Source: Cocleimonas sp.
GTDB taxonomy: Bacteria > Pseudomonadota > Gammaproteobacteria > Thiotrichales > Thiotrichaceae
Assembly (NCBI GenBank): GCA_023146675.1
Contig: JAGLBQ010000005.1
Span: 1-30,874 of the forward strand
Length of the DNA: 30,874 nt
Reading direction: 5' to 3'
Position 1 is the stretch's first letter; every line of letters begins with the position of its first letter. The notes under the pieces are model-generated. The model had not been told where the DNA came from, searched no databases, and was given only the letters and a program-made list of their open reading frames with translations. Positions 20,356 through 29,346 of this stretch are shown in pieces. A program made the position numbers and the translations under genes.

Positions 20356-22641
20356 TTAGAATGTAGCACCTAGTGAGAATTGTACCTTGCTCGTCTCATC
20401 GTCATCTTTGGCATTCAGCGGTTTTGAATAACTAACAGTTAAAGGTGCGCCTAGTGGCGTCATCCACGTTGCGCTTAATCCCGCTGAATAACGCATTTCA
20501 TCAGCATCAAACTTATCATTAAAGACATTACCACCATCAACAAAGGCGCTGGCTTTTAAACCTTTAACATCACCTAAGAAGGGCATTGGAAATTGTACTG
20601 CGGCGGTGATTGTTGTACTTAAGTTACCGCCTCTAGAGGCGTCATTGGAATCTTTAGGTCCAAGACTATTGTGATCATATCCGCGTACAGAGCCTATGCC
20701 GCCAGCATAAAAGTTTTCATAGAAAGGTAGGTCTTTTGAGTCTCCCATACCTTTGCCATAAGATACACCGCCTTTAAGGGCAAAGGTAATATCATCAGTA
20801 ATGGGTTGATAAAATTTAGCACGATATTTCAACTTGTAAAATTGTAAATCACTACCAGGAAAGCCAACTTCAACCGCAAGGCTTTGGCGTTGTCCTTTAT
20901 TTGGAAAGAGACTTCTATTACGTGTGTCGTGGATATAACTCAGCGTACCCAATAGTTGATTATAGGTTTTACCATGATCAATTACAAACTGCTTGATATG
21001 ATCGGGTGTGCTTGAGCTGGATGTTTTGATTTCACGATGTTCACCACCAATACTGAAGCGTAGGGAATTATCCTCTCCTAGAGGAATGGTGTAGTTAACA
21101 TCAGCGCCATAAGAATCACTTTCATAATCAGAAATATCAGCTTCGTCTGCATTGGTTTTATTATAAAAGACATTAAAGCCGCGTCCGATACCATCTGTTG
21201 TATGGTATGGATTATTATAACTCATGCGCAAATTCTTGGTAGAAGCGCTATTTTCTGCTGCGATAGAGAGGCTTTTTCCTGTTCCCATAAAGTTATTTTG
21301 TGTAAGCCCCACATTAAACAGGAGACCATCACTCTGAGAATAGCCAACGCCTGCAGTAAATTGGTTCGATGAGCGCTCTTTAACAGTTACATCAAGATCA
21401 ATTTGATCTCGGGTTCCTGCTACAGGTGAGGTTGTTATGCGCACAGTTTCAACAAATGGGAGGCGTTGAATGCGAATTTTAGAACGTTCGACTTTTTCTT
21501 TAGAGAACCATGAGCTTTCTAGTTGGCGCATTTCACGGCGGAATACTTCATCTTTACTGCGATAGTTACCACGAATATTGATGCGGCGTACATAGGTGCG
21601 TTGTCCTTTGTCTAGCTGAAAGTCTAGATTAACAATTTTACGAACCTTGTCAATTTGCGGGGAAATACGTAACTTAGAAAAGGCAAAACCTTGTTTGCCG
21701 ACTTGTGCTTTAAGGTTTTTACGGGTCTTCTCCAGTGCTTGCTGGGAGAAGACTTGCCCCTTTTTCATATGGATTAGGCGACGTAATTTTTGTTGTGAAG
21801 TGCTGGAGTTAGAGTCTACTCTGATCGCGCCTACACGATATTGATCCCCCTCGTGAATATTAATATTAACAAATACAGCGCTTTTATCTTTTGATAGCGA
21901 GACCTGCGTTGAGGTTACCTCAAAATGTAAATAGCCACGATCTTTATAGAAGGCAGTTAGCTTATCAAGATCACCAACCAGTTTTTGTTTTGAGTATTTA
22001 TCGCGTGAACTAAAGAAAGAGAATGAACTGGTACTTCCTGTTTCTAATAGTGACTTTAGAGTTGATTCAGAAAAGGCTTTATTGCCGCTAATACGCACTT
22101 TCTTAATGCGCGCAACTTTTCCTTCCTTAATTTTGATATTGACGGCGATACGATTGCGGGAAAGTTTTTTCAAGCCTGTTTGTACATTGGCTGCATAGTT
22201 TCCGCGTGCAAGATACTGACGTTTTATTTCTTTTTGGATTTGTGCAAGCGTTGCTTTATTTAGAGGGCGTCCTTTGGCAATGCCTGCACCCTTTAAAGCT
22301 TCAAGTATTGCCTTTGTGTCGATTAGATGATTGCCAGAGATATTAATTTCACCAACGGCAGCACGCTCTTTTACATTAACAATAAGAATATTGCCACGTT
22401 TACTTAGTCTAACATCTTCAAACAATCCTGTTTTATAAAGAGAGCTAACCATTTGAGCGGACATACGGTCATCATATTGTTGACCAACCCCAATCGGTAG
22501 ATTATTTAAAACAGTCCCTGCTGCAATTCGCTCCAGTCCTTTTATCTCAATATCTTGAAGCACAAAGCTTGCAGCCCATGCGCCGTGACTAACGGCAAAT
22601 AAGCAGCTTGCGAGTGAGAGTTGAAGAGTGTTTTTTATCAT
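20356..22641 (-). CDS. bamA: Outer membrane protein assembly factor BamA
   Basis: BamA is the essential core of the BAM complex that inserts beta-barrel proteins into the outer membrane. The 761 residues (E. coli 810) start with a signal peptide ending at AWA, followed by five POTRA repeats (the first begins FVLQDIEIKGLERIAAGT) to about residue 420. The 16-strand barrel ends in phenylalanine (SLGATF), the classical C-terminal signature. The VRGF motif of extracellular loop 6 appears as VRGY at 652-655. Loop 6 is short compared with E. coli, which explains part of the length difference. It lies 5 bp after rseP and 50 bp before ompH. Confidence 0.97.
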   Translation of the reverse strand: MIKNTLQLSLASCLFAVSHGAWAASFVLQDIEIKGLERIAAGTVLNNLPIGVGQQYDDRMSAQMVSSLYKTGLFEDVRLSKRGNILIVNVKERAAVGEINISGNHLIDTKAILEALKGAGIAKGRPLNKATLAQIQKEIKRQYLARGNYAANVQTGLKKLSRNRIAVNIKIKEGKVARIKKVRISGNKAFSESTLKSLLETGSTSSFSFFSSRDKYSKQKLVGDLDKLTAFYKDRGYLHFEVTSTQVSLSKDKSAVFVNINIHEGDQYRVGAIRVDSNSSTSQQKLRRLIHMKKGQVFSQQALEKTRKNLKAQVGKQGFAFSKLRISPQIDKVRKIVNLDFQLDKGQRTYVRRINIRGNYRSKDEVFRREMRQLESSWFSKEKVERSKIRIQRLPFVETVRITTSPVAGTRDQIDLDVTVKERSSNQFTAGVGYSQSDGLLFNVGLTQNNFMGTGKSLSIAAENSASTKNLRMSYNNPYHTTDGIGRGFNVFYNKTNADEADISDYESDSYGADVNYTIPLGEDNSLRFSIGGEHREIKTSSSSTPDHIKQFVIDHGKTYNQLLGTLSYIHDTRNRSLFPNKGQRQSLAVEVGFPGSDLQFYKLKYRAKFYQPITDDITFALKGGVSYGKGMGDSKDLPFYENFYAGGIGSVRGYDHNSLGPKDSNDASRGGNLSTTITAAVQFPMPFLGDVKGLKASAFVDGGNVFNDKFDADEMRYSAGLSATWMTPLGAPLTVSYSKPLNAKDDDETSKVQFSLGATF

Positions 22642-22646
22642 TATTA

Positions 22647-24026
22647 TTATCCAACGAGTCTCATTATGTCATTATAAATTGCCAGCACCATTAACGTGCC
22701 AACCAGAAGCATACCGACCTGCGCCCCTGCTGCTTCAAATTTTTCAGAAACGGGGCTACCTTTTACTATTTCAATTAAATAATAGAAAAGATGTCCACCA
22801 TCAAGCATTGGAATCGGTAATAAATTAAGTACGCCTAAGCTTAGGCTAATAATGGCTAGAAAGCCAAGGTAGACAGTAAAGCCAATGGTCGCACTAACAC
22901 CTGCATAGTTTGCGATGGTGACAGGGCCGCTAATATTCTTAATAGAAGCTTCACCAATAATTAATTTCCCCATTACTTTGAGCGTCATAATAGACATTTT
23001 CCAAGTCTGGGAAGCACCTTGTGCGAGTGCCTCGCCAACGGAAGCATGATGTACAAAGAATAAGCTTTCTAAATCTTTTTTATCTTTATCACTGTATTGG
23101 CGAGCTAGGTGTACGCCCATCAAACCAATGGTTTTACCCTTAATTTCTTTGGCTTTTGGAGTCACTAATATAGTTTTTAGTTCATTCTGGCGTTGTATTT
23201 GTAATGCAACCTGCTTATCTGCATGTTGGTGTATATACTTTGTTATACTAGTAACGGAGTCAGTTTTGAACTTATCGTGGCTTATAATAATATCGTCTTT
23301 TTCTAATCCAGCGCTTGCTGCGGCACTATTTGGTAAGATTTGTATTATTTTTGCCGTATGTGGAGGTCGCCAAAAACTCATCCCTGTTTTGGTAAAATAA
23401 TCTTTTTCGTCTTCTAATAGCCTTAGTGATGATAGATCCAGTTGACGAGTTATTTCCTGATCATCTTTTGTTTGTACTTTTATCGTAAGCTTGGGGTCTC
23501 GCAAATATTGATTTAATAAGGTCAAACGCACATCACCCATTGACGTAACTTGGCTATCATTAATGGCAATTATTTTATCTCTTTCTTGAAAGCCAGCTTG
23601 AGCCGCGGGTGTATCAGCAATAACAGAGCCAACATAAGGGCGTACAGAGTCAACCCCAATCATATACGTTGCAGCAAAGGCGAGAATAGCGAAAATAAAG
23701 TTAAAGACAGGACCTGCTAATACGACTAAAAAACGCTTCCACACGGCCTGACGATTAAATGCACGATGCACTTCATCCTTAGCGACTTTTCCCTCTCGTT
23801 CATCAAGCATTTTCACATAACCGCCAAAAGGAATAGCCGCGAGAACGTACTCTGTCTTATCCCCTTTTTTAGAGGTATAAGTCCAGAGTGGTTTGCCAAA
23901 GCCAATAGCGAAGCGTAATACCTTAATACCCAACTTACGTGCTACCCAAAAATGTCCAAATTCATGTACGGCAACTAAGACACCGATAGTGACAATAAAC
24001 GCAATAATAGAGATTAAAATATTCAT
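22647..24026 (-). CDS. rseP: Site-2 zinc metalloprotease RseP
   Basis: RseP is an inner-membrane protease that cuts the anti-sigma factor RseA after DegS to release sigma-E, and removes signal-peptide remnants. The 459 residues (E. coli 450) have HEFGH at 21-25 in the first membrane segment and the third zinc ligand in LDGGH at 408-412. Between them are two PDZ domains (about 125-205 and 215-300). The C-terminus holds the last membrane helices. A run of nine A residues (on the coding strand) just before the ATG replaces an evident Shine-Dalgarno. The dxr gene ends 35 bp upstream and bamA starts 5 bp downstream. Confidence 0.97.
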   Translation of the reverse strand: MNILISIIAFIVTIGVLVAVHEFGHFWVARKLGIKVLRFAIGFGKPLWTYTSKKGDKTEYVLAAIPFGGYVKMLDEREGKVAKDEVHRAFNRQAVWKRFLVVLAGPVFNFIFAILAFAATYMIGVDSVRPYVGSVIADTPAAQAGFQERDKIIAINDSQVTSMGDVRLTLLNQYLRDPKLTIKVQTKDDQEITRQLDLSSLRLLEDEKDYFTKTGMSFWRPPHTAKIIQILPNSAAASAGLEKDDIIISHDKFKTDSVTSITKYIHQHADKQVALQIQRQNELKTILVTPKAKEIKGKTIGLMGVHLARQYSDKDKKDLESLFFVHHASVGEALAQGASQTWKMSIMTLKVMGKLIIGEASIKNISGPVTIANYAGVSATIGFTVYLGFLAIISLSLGVLNLLPIPMLDGGHLFYYLIEIVKGSPVSEKFEAAGAQVGMLLVGTLMVLAIYNDIMRLVG

Positions 24027-24061
24027 AATTGTTTTTTTTTATTTAAAAGTTACCAGCAAAA

Positions 24062-25231
24062 TTAATGCTCAAGCATCCATAATTTTGCCTGTTTGCGGCT
24101 TTCATTATCCTGAATAAGTATTTCATCTATCGTTTCAGGAGTACCGCTTGTCGTTTTTTCTAATGCGTGTTCAATAACAGTAGGAATATCAGTAAAGCGT
24201 AACTGCTTATTTAAAAAAGCACCTACTGCAATTTCATTGGCAGCATTGAGGGCAATGGTTGCATTGCCTCCTGCCTGATGCGCGTCAAAGGCTAAGCGAA
24301 GACAGGGAAAGCGATTGAAATCTGCTTTTTCAAAGTCTAAACGAGCAGTCTTGAATAAATCTAATGGCTTCACCCCAGAGTTAATTCGCTCTGGCCAACC
24401 TAATCCATAAGCGATCGGTGTGCGCATATCAGGATTGCCTAATTGTGCCAGTACGGAGCCATCATTGTAAGAAACCATGGAGTGAATAGTACTTTGAGGG
24501 TGAATAACGACTTGGATTCTATCGCTCGCTATATCAAACAACCAGCAAGCTTCAATAACTTCTAGCCCTTTATTCATCATCGTGGCAGAGTCAACCGAGA
24601 TTTTTTTTCCCATTTCCCAGTTCGGATGTGCTATTGCTTGCTCTGGGGTTATTTCATGGAGTGAGTTTATATCACGCGTTCTAAAAGGACCGCCTGATGC
24701 GGTCAATAATATTTGTTGTACACCCTGTTGCCCTGATATTGGCATGCATTGAAAAATAGCATTATGTTCGCTATCGATGGGGAGTAGGGTGGCGCCATTA
24801 TTATGAATGGCATCCATAAATAGTTTACCCGACATAACCAGAGATTCTTTATTGGCGAGTAAGATGCGCTTACCCGCTTTTGCCGCAGCAAGATTAGGCA
24901 ATAGCCCTGCTGCGCCAACAATCGCTGCCATCACAAAATCAACTTGTTCTAATTGTGATACATTTTCAAGTGATTTAGCACCAGATAGTACGATTGTTTC
25001 TGATGTTTTGTTTTTTAGTGCATTGGATAATTTTTCTGCTGCCTGCTCATCAACCATTACGGCATAGAGCGGTTGGTATTGAAGGCATTGTTGCAGCATT
25101 TTTTCTGCATTGGAATTTGCTGTTAATGCAATAATTTCATAGCTATCTTTATGTCTGGATAGTACATCTAACGTGCTAACACCAATACTTCCCGTTGAGC
25201 CAAGAATGGTAATACCTTTTTTATTCTTCAT
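24062..25231 (-). CDS. dxr: 1-deoxy-D-xylulose 5-phosphate reductoisomerase
   Basis: DXR converts DXP to MEP with NADPH, the first committed step of the non-mevalonate isoprenoid pathway. The 389 residues (E. coli 398) have the nucleotide-binding loop GSTGSIG at 11-17, LANKESLVMSG at about 125-135 and the metal-binding segment LPIDSEHNAIFQ with Asp153 and Glu155. The block GKKISVDSATMMNKGLEVIEACWLF follows. The gene abuts cdsA with no spacer. Its product feeds uppS two genes upstream. Confidence 0.98.
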   Translation of the reverse strand: MKNKKGITILGSTGSIGVSTLDVLSRHKDSYEIIALTANSNAEKMLQQCLQYQPLYAVMVDEQAAEKLSNALKNKTSETIVLSGAKSLENVSQLEQVDFVMAAIVGAAGLLPNLAAAKAGKRILLANKESLVMSGKLFMDAIHNNGATLLPIDSEHNAIFQCMPISGQQGVQQILLTASGGPFRTRDINSLHEITPEQAIAHPNWEMGKKISVDSATMMNKGLEVIEACWLFDIASDRIQVVIHPQSTIHSMVSYNDGSVLAQLGNPDMRTPIAYGLGWPERINSGVKPLDLFKTARLDFEKADFNRFPCLRLAFDAHQAGGNATIALNAANEIAVGAFLNKQLRFTDIPTVIEHALEKTTSGTPETIDEILIQDNESRKQAKLWMLEH

Positions 25232-26041
25232 TTAGGAGCCATTGCCAATGATGAGTAAACCTAGTGTAAAGACAGGCAATGCCGCTAACAGCCCGTCAAC
25301 TCTATCTAGAATACCACCATGCCCTGGTAAAATAGTACCGCTGTCTTTTTCACCCGCTTCACGCTTTAATAAACTTTCATATAAATCACCCGCGACAGAA
25401 ATGGCTGCAACTAGTAGGGAAAGTAAGATAAAGATAAGGGAATGACCAAAGGAATAGCCAAAATAGAAACAAGCTAATAATGCCCAAATACCTGAGCCAA
25501 ACAGCCCACCCTTAAAGCCTTCTATTGTTTTTCCTGGGCTTAAATTAGGTGCTAACTTGGTTAATCCCATCATTTTTCCTGCAAAATAAGCAGAGCTATC
25601 TGCAATGGCAACGAGAAAAATCAAATACAAAACAAGTACAGGTGTTTGTGCGTGTAATTCAATCAGGGAAAGCCAAGCAGGAATTAATATCCATAATGAT
25701 GAGATGGGCAGCAACCATGCTTTGTTTTGGAAGCTTTTATCACCTTGGTAGCTATACAAAAGGGTTAAGGCATATGCCCACCAGAGAGCGCCGATAATAA
25801 TAAGCGTCCAGTGAGTAGCTGTCCATAAATAGCTTATAACGGCTATCAATAGGAGTAGGGCGATAAAGTTACTGCGTGGTTTCTCATGCTTGAAGCCCGT
25901 AAGATTAGCCCATTCCCAGCCTGCTAGGGTGATTAAAACAATCATGGAAATAACAGCAAACAGAGACGAGGGTAACAATAACACCCCTAGTAGTACGGCA
26001 AGTGCAAGTAATACACCTGTTATCACGCGTTGCTTAAGCAT
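25232..26041 (-). CDS. cdsA: Phosphatidate cytidylyltransferase
   Basis: CdsA makes CDP-diacylglycerol from phosphatidate and CTP, the branch point of phospholipid synthesis, in the inner membrane. The 269 residues are mostly hydrophobic with about seven or eight membrane segments. SPGKTIEGFKGGLFGS and the family signature at 223-249 (SLLKREAGEKDSGTILPGHG, then GILDRVD) are intact. A strong AAGGAG lies within the end of uppS, 2 bp upstream of this gene. Confidence 0.97.
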   Translation of the reverse strand: MLKQRVITGVLLALAVLLGVLLLPSSLFAVISMIVLITLAGWEWANLTGFKHEKPRSNFIALLLLIAVISYLWTATHWTLIIIGALWWAYALTLLYSYQGDKSFQNKAWLLPISSLWILIPAWLSLIELHAQTPVLVLYLIFLVAIADSSAYFAGKMMGLTKLAPNLSPGKTIEGFKGGLFGSGIWALLACFYFGYSFGHSLIFILLSLLVAAISVAGDLYESLLKREAGEKDSGTILPGHGGILDRVDGLLAALPVFTLGLLIIGNGS

Positions 26042-26043
26042 AT

Positions 26044-26796
26044 TTATTCTCCTTTAGCTGTTTGTACCTGCTCTCCCGTCCTACCAAAGCGTCGTTGGCG
26101 GCTAGAAAAATCCTCAATTGCTAACTGTAACTCATTTCTATTAAAATCTGGCCAGAGAACATCGGTAAAATAAAGCTCAGTATAGGCTAATTGCCATAAT
26201 AAAAAATTACTGATACGCCTTTCTCCACCCGTTCTAATAAATAGATCGGGGTCAGGTAAATGCTGTGTTGATAAAAGGCGATTAAATGCATTCTCATCTA
26301 TTGTAGCAGAATTGTCTTTAATGGCTTGCTGCTGCATTTTATGTGATGCCTGTAAGATATCCCAGCGCCCGCCATAATTTGCAGCGATTACCAAACGTAC
26401 GCCTTTTCCCGATGCAGTGAGTTTTTCGACCTGTGTAATTTTTTGCTGAAGCTTTTTAGAAAATGCAGATCGATCACCAATAAATTCTAATATGACGCCA
26501 TTTTTAGCCAATGATTTAGCTTCTCTTTCCAAAGCCATCATAAAGAGCTTCATTAAGCCACTGACTTCTTCTTCTGGGCGCTTCCAGTTTTCACTACTAA
26601 ATGCAAAGAGAGTAAGGCACTCTACACCTATACCATTGCACATCTTAATGATTTCTCTAACGGTTTCTACGCCTTGTTTGTGACCAAATAAGCGCGGTCT
26701 GTGTTTTTCTTTTGCCCACCGACCATTACCATCCATCACGATGGCAATATGGCGAGGGATTATTTGTTTTGTTTTTTTTGCGATAGTGTTGCTCAC
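26044..26796 (-). CDS. uppS: Undecaprenyl pyrophosphate synthase (cis-prenyltransferase)
   Basis: UppS condenses FPP with eight isopentenyl units to form the C55 lipid carrier precursor used for peptidoglycan and O-antigen. The 250 residues (E. coli 253) begin at a GTG with GGGGATGAG upstream. The catalytic aspartate is Asp22 in HIAIVMDGNGRWAK, followed by HKQGVETVREI, TLFAFSSENWKRP, NYGGRWDI and LPDPDLFIRTGGERRISNFLLWQLAYTELYF. It is downstream of frr by 36 bp. Confidence 0.98.
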   Translation of the reverse strand: MSNTIAKKTKQIIPRHIAIVMDGNGRWAKEKHRPRLFGHKQGVETVREIIKMCNGIGVECLTLFAFSSENWKRPEEEVSGLMKLFMMALEREAKSLAKNGVILEFIGDRSAFSKKLQQKITQVEKLTASGKGVRLVIAANYGGRWDILQASHKMQQQAIKDNSATIDENAFNRLLSTQHLPDPDLFIRTGGERRISNFLLWQLAYTELYFTDVLWPDFNRNELQLAIEDFSSRQRRFGRTGEQVQTAKGE

Positions 26797-26832
26797 CTCA
26801 TCCCCTTGTTATTTTTGTTTATTCATTGAGGA

Positions 26833-27390
26833 TTAGACTTCCATCAATTCGCTCTCTTTTTTATCAATATGTACATCGACTTGCTTAACATATTGATCTG
26901 TTAATTTTTGAATTTCGCCTTGTGCTCTGCGTTCATCATCTTCTGAAATATCTTTATCCTTCTGCAAGGACTTGAAATCAGCATTTGCATCACGACGAAT
27001 ATTGCGGATCGCAATTTTAGCCCCTTCCCCTTCACCCTTCACCACTTTAACCAAATCTCTACGGCGCTCTTCTGTTAGTGGTGGCATAGGGACTCGAATG
27101 ACGGTGCCTGCACTCATTGGATTCAAACCTAGATCTGATGTCATAATTGCTTTTTCGATGACAGGAACGAGTGGAGACTCCCATACAGAAATGCTTAGTG
27201 TGCGTGCATCTTCTATTGATACATTGCCAACTTGGTTCAATGGCACTTGTCCGCCATAATAATCAACAGTAATGTGATCTAGTATGCTCGGATGAGCGCG
27301 TCCTGTGCGTATTTTGGTTAAATCACCTTTTAAAGACTCAATAGACTTTTTCATTCTTGACTCTGCGTCTTCTATAATCTCATCAATCAT
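26833..27390 (-). CDS. frr: Ribosome recycling factor
   Basis: RRF splits post-termination ribosomes together with EF-G. The 185 residues equal E. coli RRF. The blocks LTKIRTGRAHPSILDHITVDYYG, PLNQVGNVSIEDARTLSISVWE, GLNPMSAGTVIRVPMPPLTEERRRDLVK and GAKIAIRNIRRDANADFKSLQKD span the protein, which ends in the expected short C-terminal helix. AAGG lies about eight bases before the ATG. It is separated from pyrH by 97 bp containing an inverted repeat. Confidence 0.98.
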   Translation of the reverse strand: MIDEIIEDAESRMKKSIESLKGDLTKIRTGRAHPSILDHITVDYYGGQVPLNQVGNVSIEDARTLSISVWESPLVPVIEKAIMTSDLGLNPMSAGTVIRVPMPPLTEERRRDLVKVVKGEGEGAKIAIRNIRRDANADFKSLQKDKDISEDDERRAQGEIQKLTDQYVKQVDVHIDKKESELMEV

Positions 27391-27429
27391 TTCTTACACC
27401 TTTTGGTTCTAATAACGGCTTAGGTTGTG

Positions 27430-27473
27430 CTCTATTTTATTCAAGTTCAATACAGAAATTGAGCAAAATAGAG
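27430..27473 (-). promoter_or_regulatory. Inverted repeat in the pyrH-frr spacer
   Basis: CTCTATTTT (27430-27438) pairs perfectly with AAAATAGAG (27465-27473), and after a short mismatch TCAA (27441-27444) pairs with TTGA (27459-27462), leaving a 14-nt loop. It is transcribed with pyrH-frr on the minus strand and has no T-run on that side. It may be a processing or stability element, or a weak attenuator before frr. Confidence 0.45.
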
Positions 27474-27487
27474 TTCAAGTTGAGTCG

Positions 27488-28201
27488 TTACGATTCTATT
27501 TTTGTTCCAATTGACTCCCCTGCAATCATTGCAGCTAAAGCCCCTTTGTCAAACAGTTTAAAAACACCTAATGACATTTTGTTTTCACGACACAATACCA
27601 TTGCGGTTAAGTCCATGACACCTAGCTCGCGTGATATTGCTTCGTCATAGCTTAAACTATCATAGCGTTTAGCATTATCATTTTTCATGGGGTCAGAGTC
27701 ATAAATGCCATCTACTTTAGTCGCTTTTAGCAGTAGATCAGCTTCTATCTCAATTGCGCGAACGCTGGCGGCGGTGTCTGTTGTAAAATAAGGATTCCCC
27801 GTGCCTGCAGCAAAGATAACAATATCTCCCTTGTCTAAATATTCTCTAGCACTGAGGGCAGAGTAAGGTTCACCAACCTGATCAATGGCTAATGCAGACA
27901 TCACACGGCAGTTTACACCCTGTTTCTTGATTGCATCCTGCATTGCCAAGGCGTTCATTACGGTTGCTAGCATACCCATCTGATCCGCACTAACACGGTC
28001 AATGCCACTTTGTGCTAGCCCTGCGCCACGAAATATATTCCCCCCTCCTATCACAAGAGCGAGCTGGATACCCTTTTTTTGTTGTTCAATAATATCGGTA
28101 GCTGTTTGTTTTAATATGCTAGGGTCAATTCCAAAATTGAGCTCTCCCATTAGAGCTTCGCCACTTAATTTTAATAAAACACGTTGTATTTTTTTTGACA
28201 T
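27488..28201 (-). CDS. pyrH: Uridylate (UMP) kinase
   Basis: PyrH phosphorylates UMP to UDP. It is a hexameric bacterial enzyme of the amino-acid kinase fold, activated by GTP and inhibited by UTP. The 237 residues (E. coli 241) show RVLLKLSGEALMG, LALVIGGGNIFRGAG, RVSADQMGMLATVMNALAMQDAI, FAAGTGNPYFTTDTAASVRAIEI and ATKVDGIYDSDPMKN. The upstream ribosome-binding site is weak. A terminator stands between tsf and this gene, so pyrH probably has its own promoter, though I could not identify one. Confidence 0.98.
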   Translation of the reverse strand: MSKKIQRVLLKLSGEALMGELNFGIDPSILKQTATDIIEQQKKGIQLALVIGGGNIFRGAGLAQSGIDRVSADQMGMLATVMNALAMQDAIKKQGVNCRVMSALAIDQVGEPYSALSAREYLDKGDIVIFAAGTGNPYFTTDTAASVRAIEIEADLLLKATKVDGIYDSDPMKNDNAKRYDSLSYDEAISRELGVMDLTAMVLCRENKMSLGVFKLFDKGALAAMIAGESIGTKIES

Positions 28202-28248
28202 TCTGAAGAAAATCTCTTTTTTTAAATGATGGCTTACTAAGTATAGGC

Positions 28249-28278
28249 AAAAAAAAGGAGCGTTTCTACGCTCCTTTT
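28249..28278 (-). terminator. Rho-independent terminator after tsf
   Basis: AAAAGGAGCG (28253-28262) and CGCTCCTTTT (28269-28278) form a perfect 10-bp stem with a 6-nt loop. On the minus strand the stem is followed by further T residues (28252-28249), making a strong terminator 23 bp after the tsf stop. It separates rpsB-tsf from pyrH and the envelope genes. Confidence 0.88.
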
Positions 28279-28300
28279 AGTCATTCACAGCAAATGGAAG

Positions 28301-29179
28301 CTACTTGCCAACTTGTGCCATGACTTCAGCAGCAAAATCCTCTTGCTTCTTTTCAATACCTTCGCCAACTTCATAACGCACAAAGCTAACAACGTCTGCA
28401 TTAGCACCTTCTAATAGTTTAGCAATCGTCGTATCAGGATCTTTAACAAAATCTTGACCTAATAGTGTAATGTCAGATAGATACTTACGTATACGACCTT
28501 CAACCATTTTTTCAATAATGTTTGCGGGTTTGCCGCTTCCCTCTGCTTGAGCAACAAGAATCTCTTTTTCTTTTGCAAGATTCTCCGCAGGAACATCCGC
28601 TTCAGCAACGCAAAGAGGACGGCTTGCAGCGATATGCATAGCGATATCTTTGCCCAGAGTCTCATCACCACCTGTCATTGCTAAAGCAACACCAATGCGA
28701 ACACCGTGACTGTAAGCAAATACCTGTCCTTCAGGAGCAGAAACTAATTCAAAGCGACGTACCTGAATGTTTTCACCGATTTTGTTGATCAGTCCAGTGC
28801 GAACTTCTTCAATACTTTCGCCACTATCCAAAGGTAATGCAGAAAGTGCAGCAATATCAGCGGGTTGGTCTGCTAGAACGCGAGCAGCAACGGCATCAAC
28901 AAAACTCATGAAGTTTTCATCTTTTGCAACAAAGTCGGTTTCACAGTTAACTTCAACGATAGCAGCTTCTTTGCCATCATCAGAAATAGCAATAACAACT
29001 TTACCTTCAGCAGCAATACGACTAGATTTTTTGTCAGCTTTTGCTGCGCCTGTTTTACGCATTTCGTCAATCGCTGTTTCTAGGTCGCCATTTGTTTGAA
29101 CCAGCATTTTTTTGCAGTCCATCATACCTGCGCCAGTACGCTCACGTAATTCTTTTACCATTGCAGCTGTAATAGCCAT
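28301..29179 (-). CDS. tsf: Elongation factor Ts
   Basis: EF-Ts is the nucleotide-exchange factor that regenerates EF-Tu-GTP. The 292 residues (E. coli 283) have the UBA-like N-terminal domain MAITAAMVKELRERTGAGMMDCKKML, then EAAIVEVNCETDFVAKDENF, the central core domain and the C-terminal module with VKDPDTTIAKLL and VVSFVRYEVGEGIEKKQEDFAAEV. AGGAAG lies six bases before the ATG. rpsB lies 167 bp upstream. Confidence 0.98.
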   Translation of the reverse strand: MAITAAMVKELRERTGAGMMDCKKMLVQTNGDLETAIDEMRKTGAAKADKKSSRIAAEGKVVIAISDDGKEAAIVEVNCETDFVAKDENFMSFVDAVAARVLADQPADIAALSALPLDSGESIEEVRTGLINKIGENIQVRRFELVSAPEGQVFAYSHGVRIGVALAMTGGDETLGKDIAMHIAASRPLCVAEADVPAENLAKEKEILVAQAEGSGKPANIIEKMVEGRIRKYLSDITLLGQDFVKDPDTTIAKLLEGANADVVSFVRYEVGEGIEKKQEDFAAEVMAQVGK

Positions 29180-29346
29180 AATATAATTCTTCCTAAAACT
29201 CTTTAATCAAAACCTTGCAAATAGTCGTTTGAATAGCTTGCAGGGTTTAGGTTTAATTCAATAAAAACCACCCGCACGGGGCTAAGAAAAGAGAGTTCAA
29301 TAACAATACGAATCTTAGCCTTACTCCTATAGTGGGCGATAGATGA
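29180..29346 (-). promoter_or_regulatory. rpsB-tsf spacer with hairpins (possible attenuator)
   Basis: This 167-bp spacer, read on the minus strand, contains three structures. A 7-bp stem GGCTAAG/CTTAGCC comes first. A short GC-rich hairpin around CCCGTGCGGG is followed by TGGTTTTT. Last is a bulged stem pairing 29244-29238 with 29220-29213, followed by TTTT. Any of these could limit read-through from rpsB into tsf; in E. coli the two genes are also separated by a long spacer. No gene is present. Confidence 0.45.

Noticed and set aside
28767..29099. 110-codon open frame on the plus strand inside tsf
   Set aside because: It lies wholly antisense to the well-conserved EF-Ts gene, has low-complexity Ser/Ala-rich content typical of a shadow frame and no ribosome-binding site of note.
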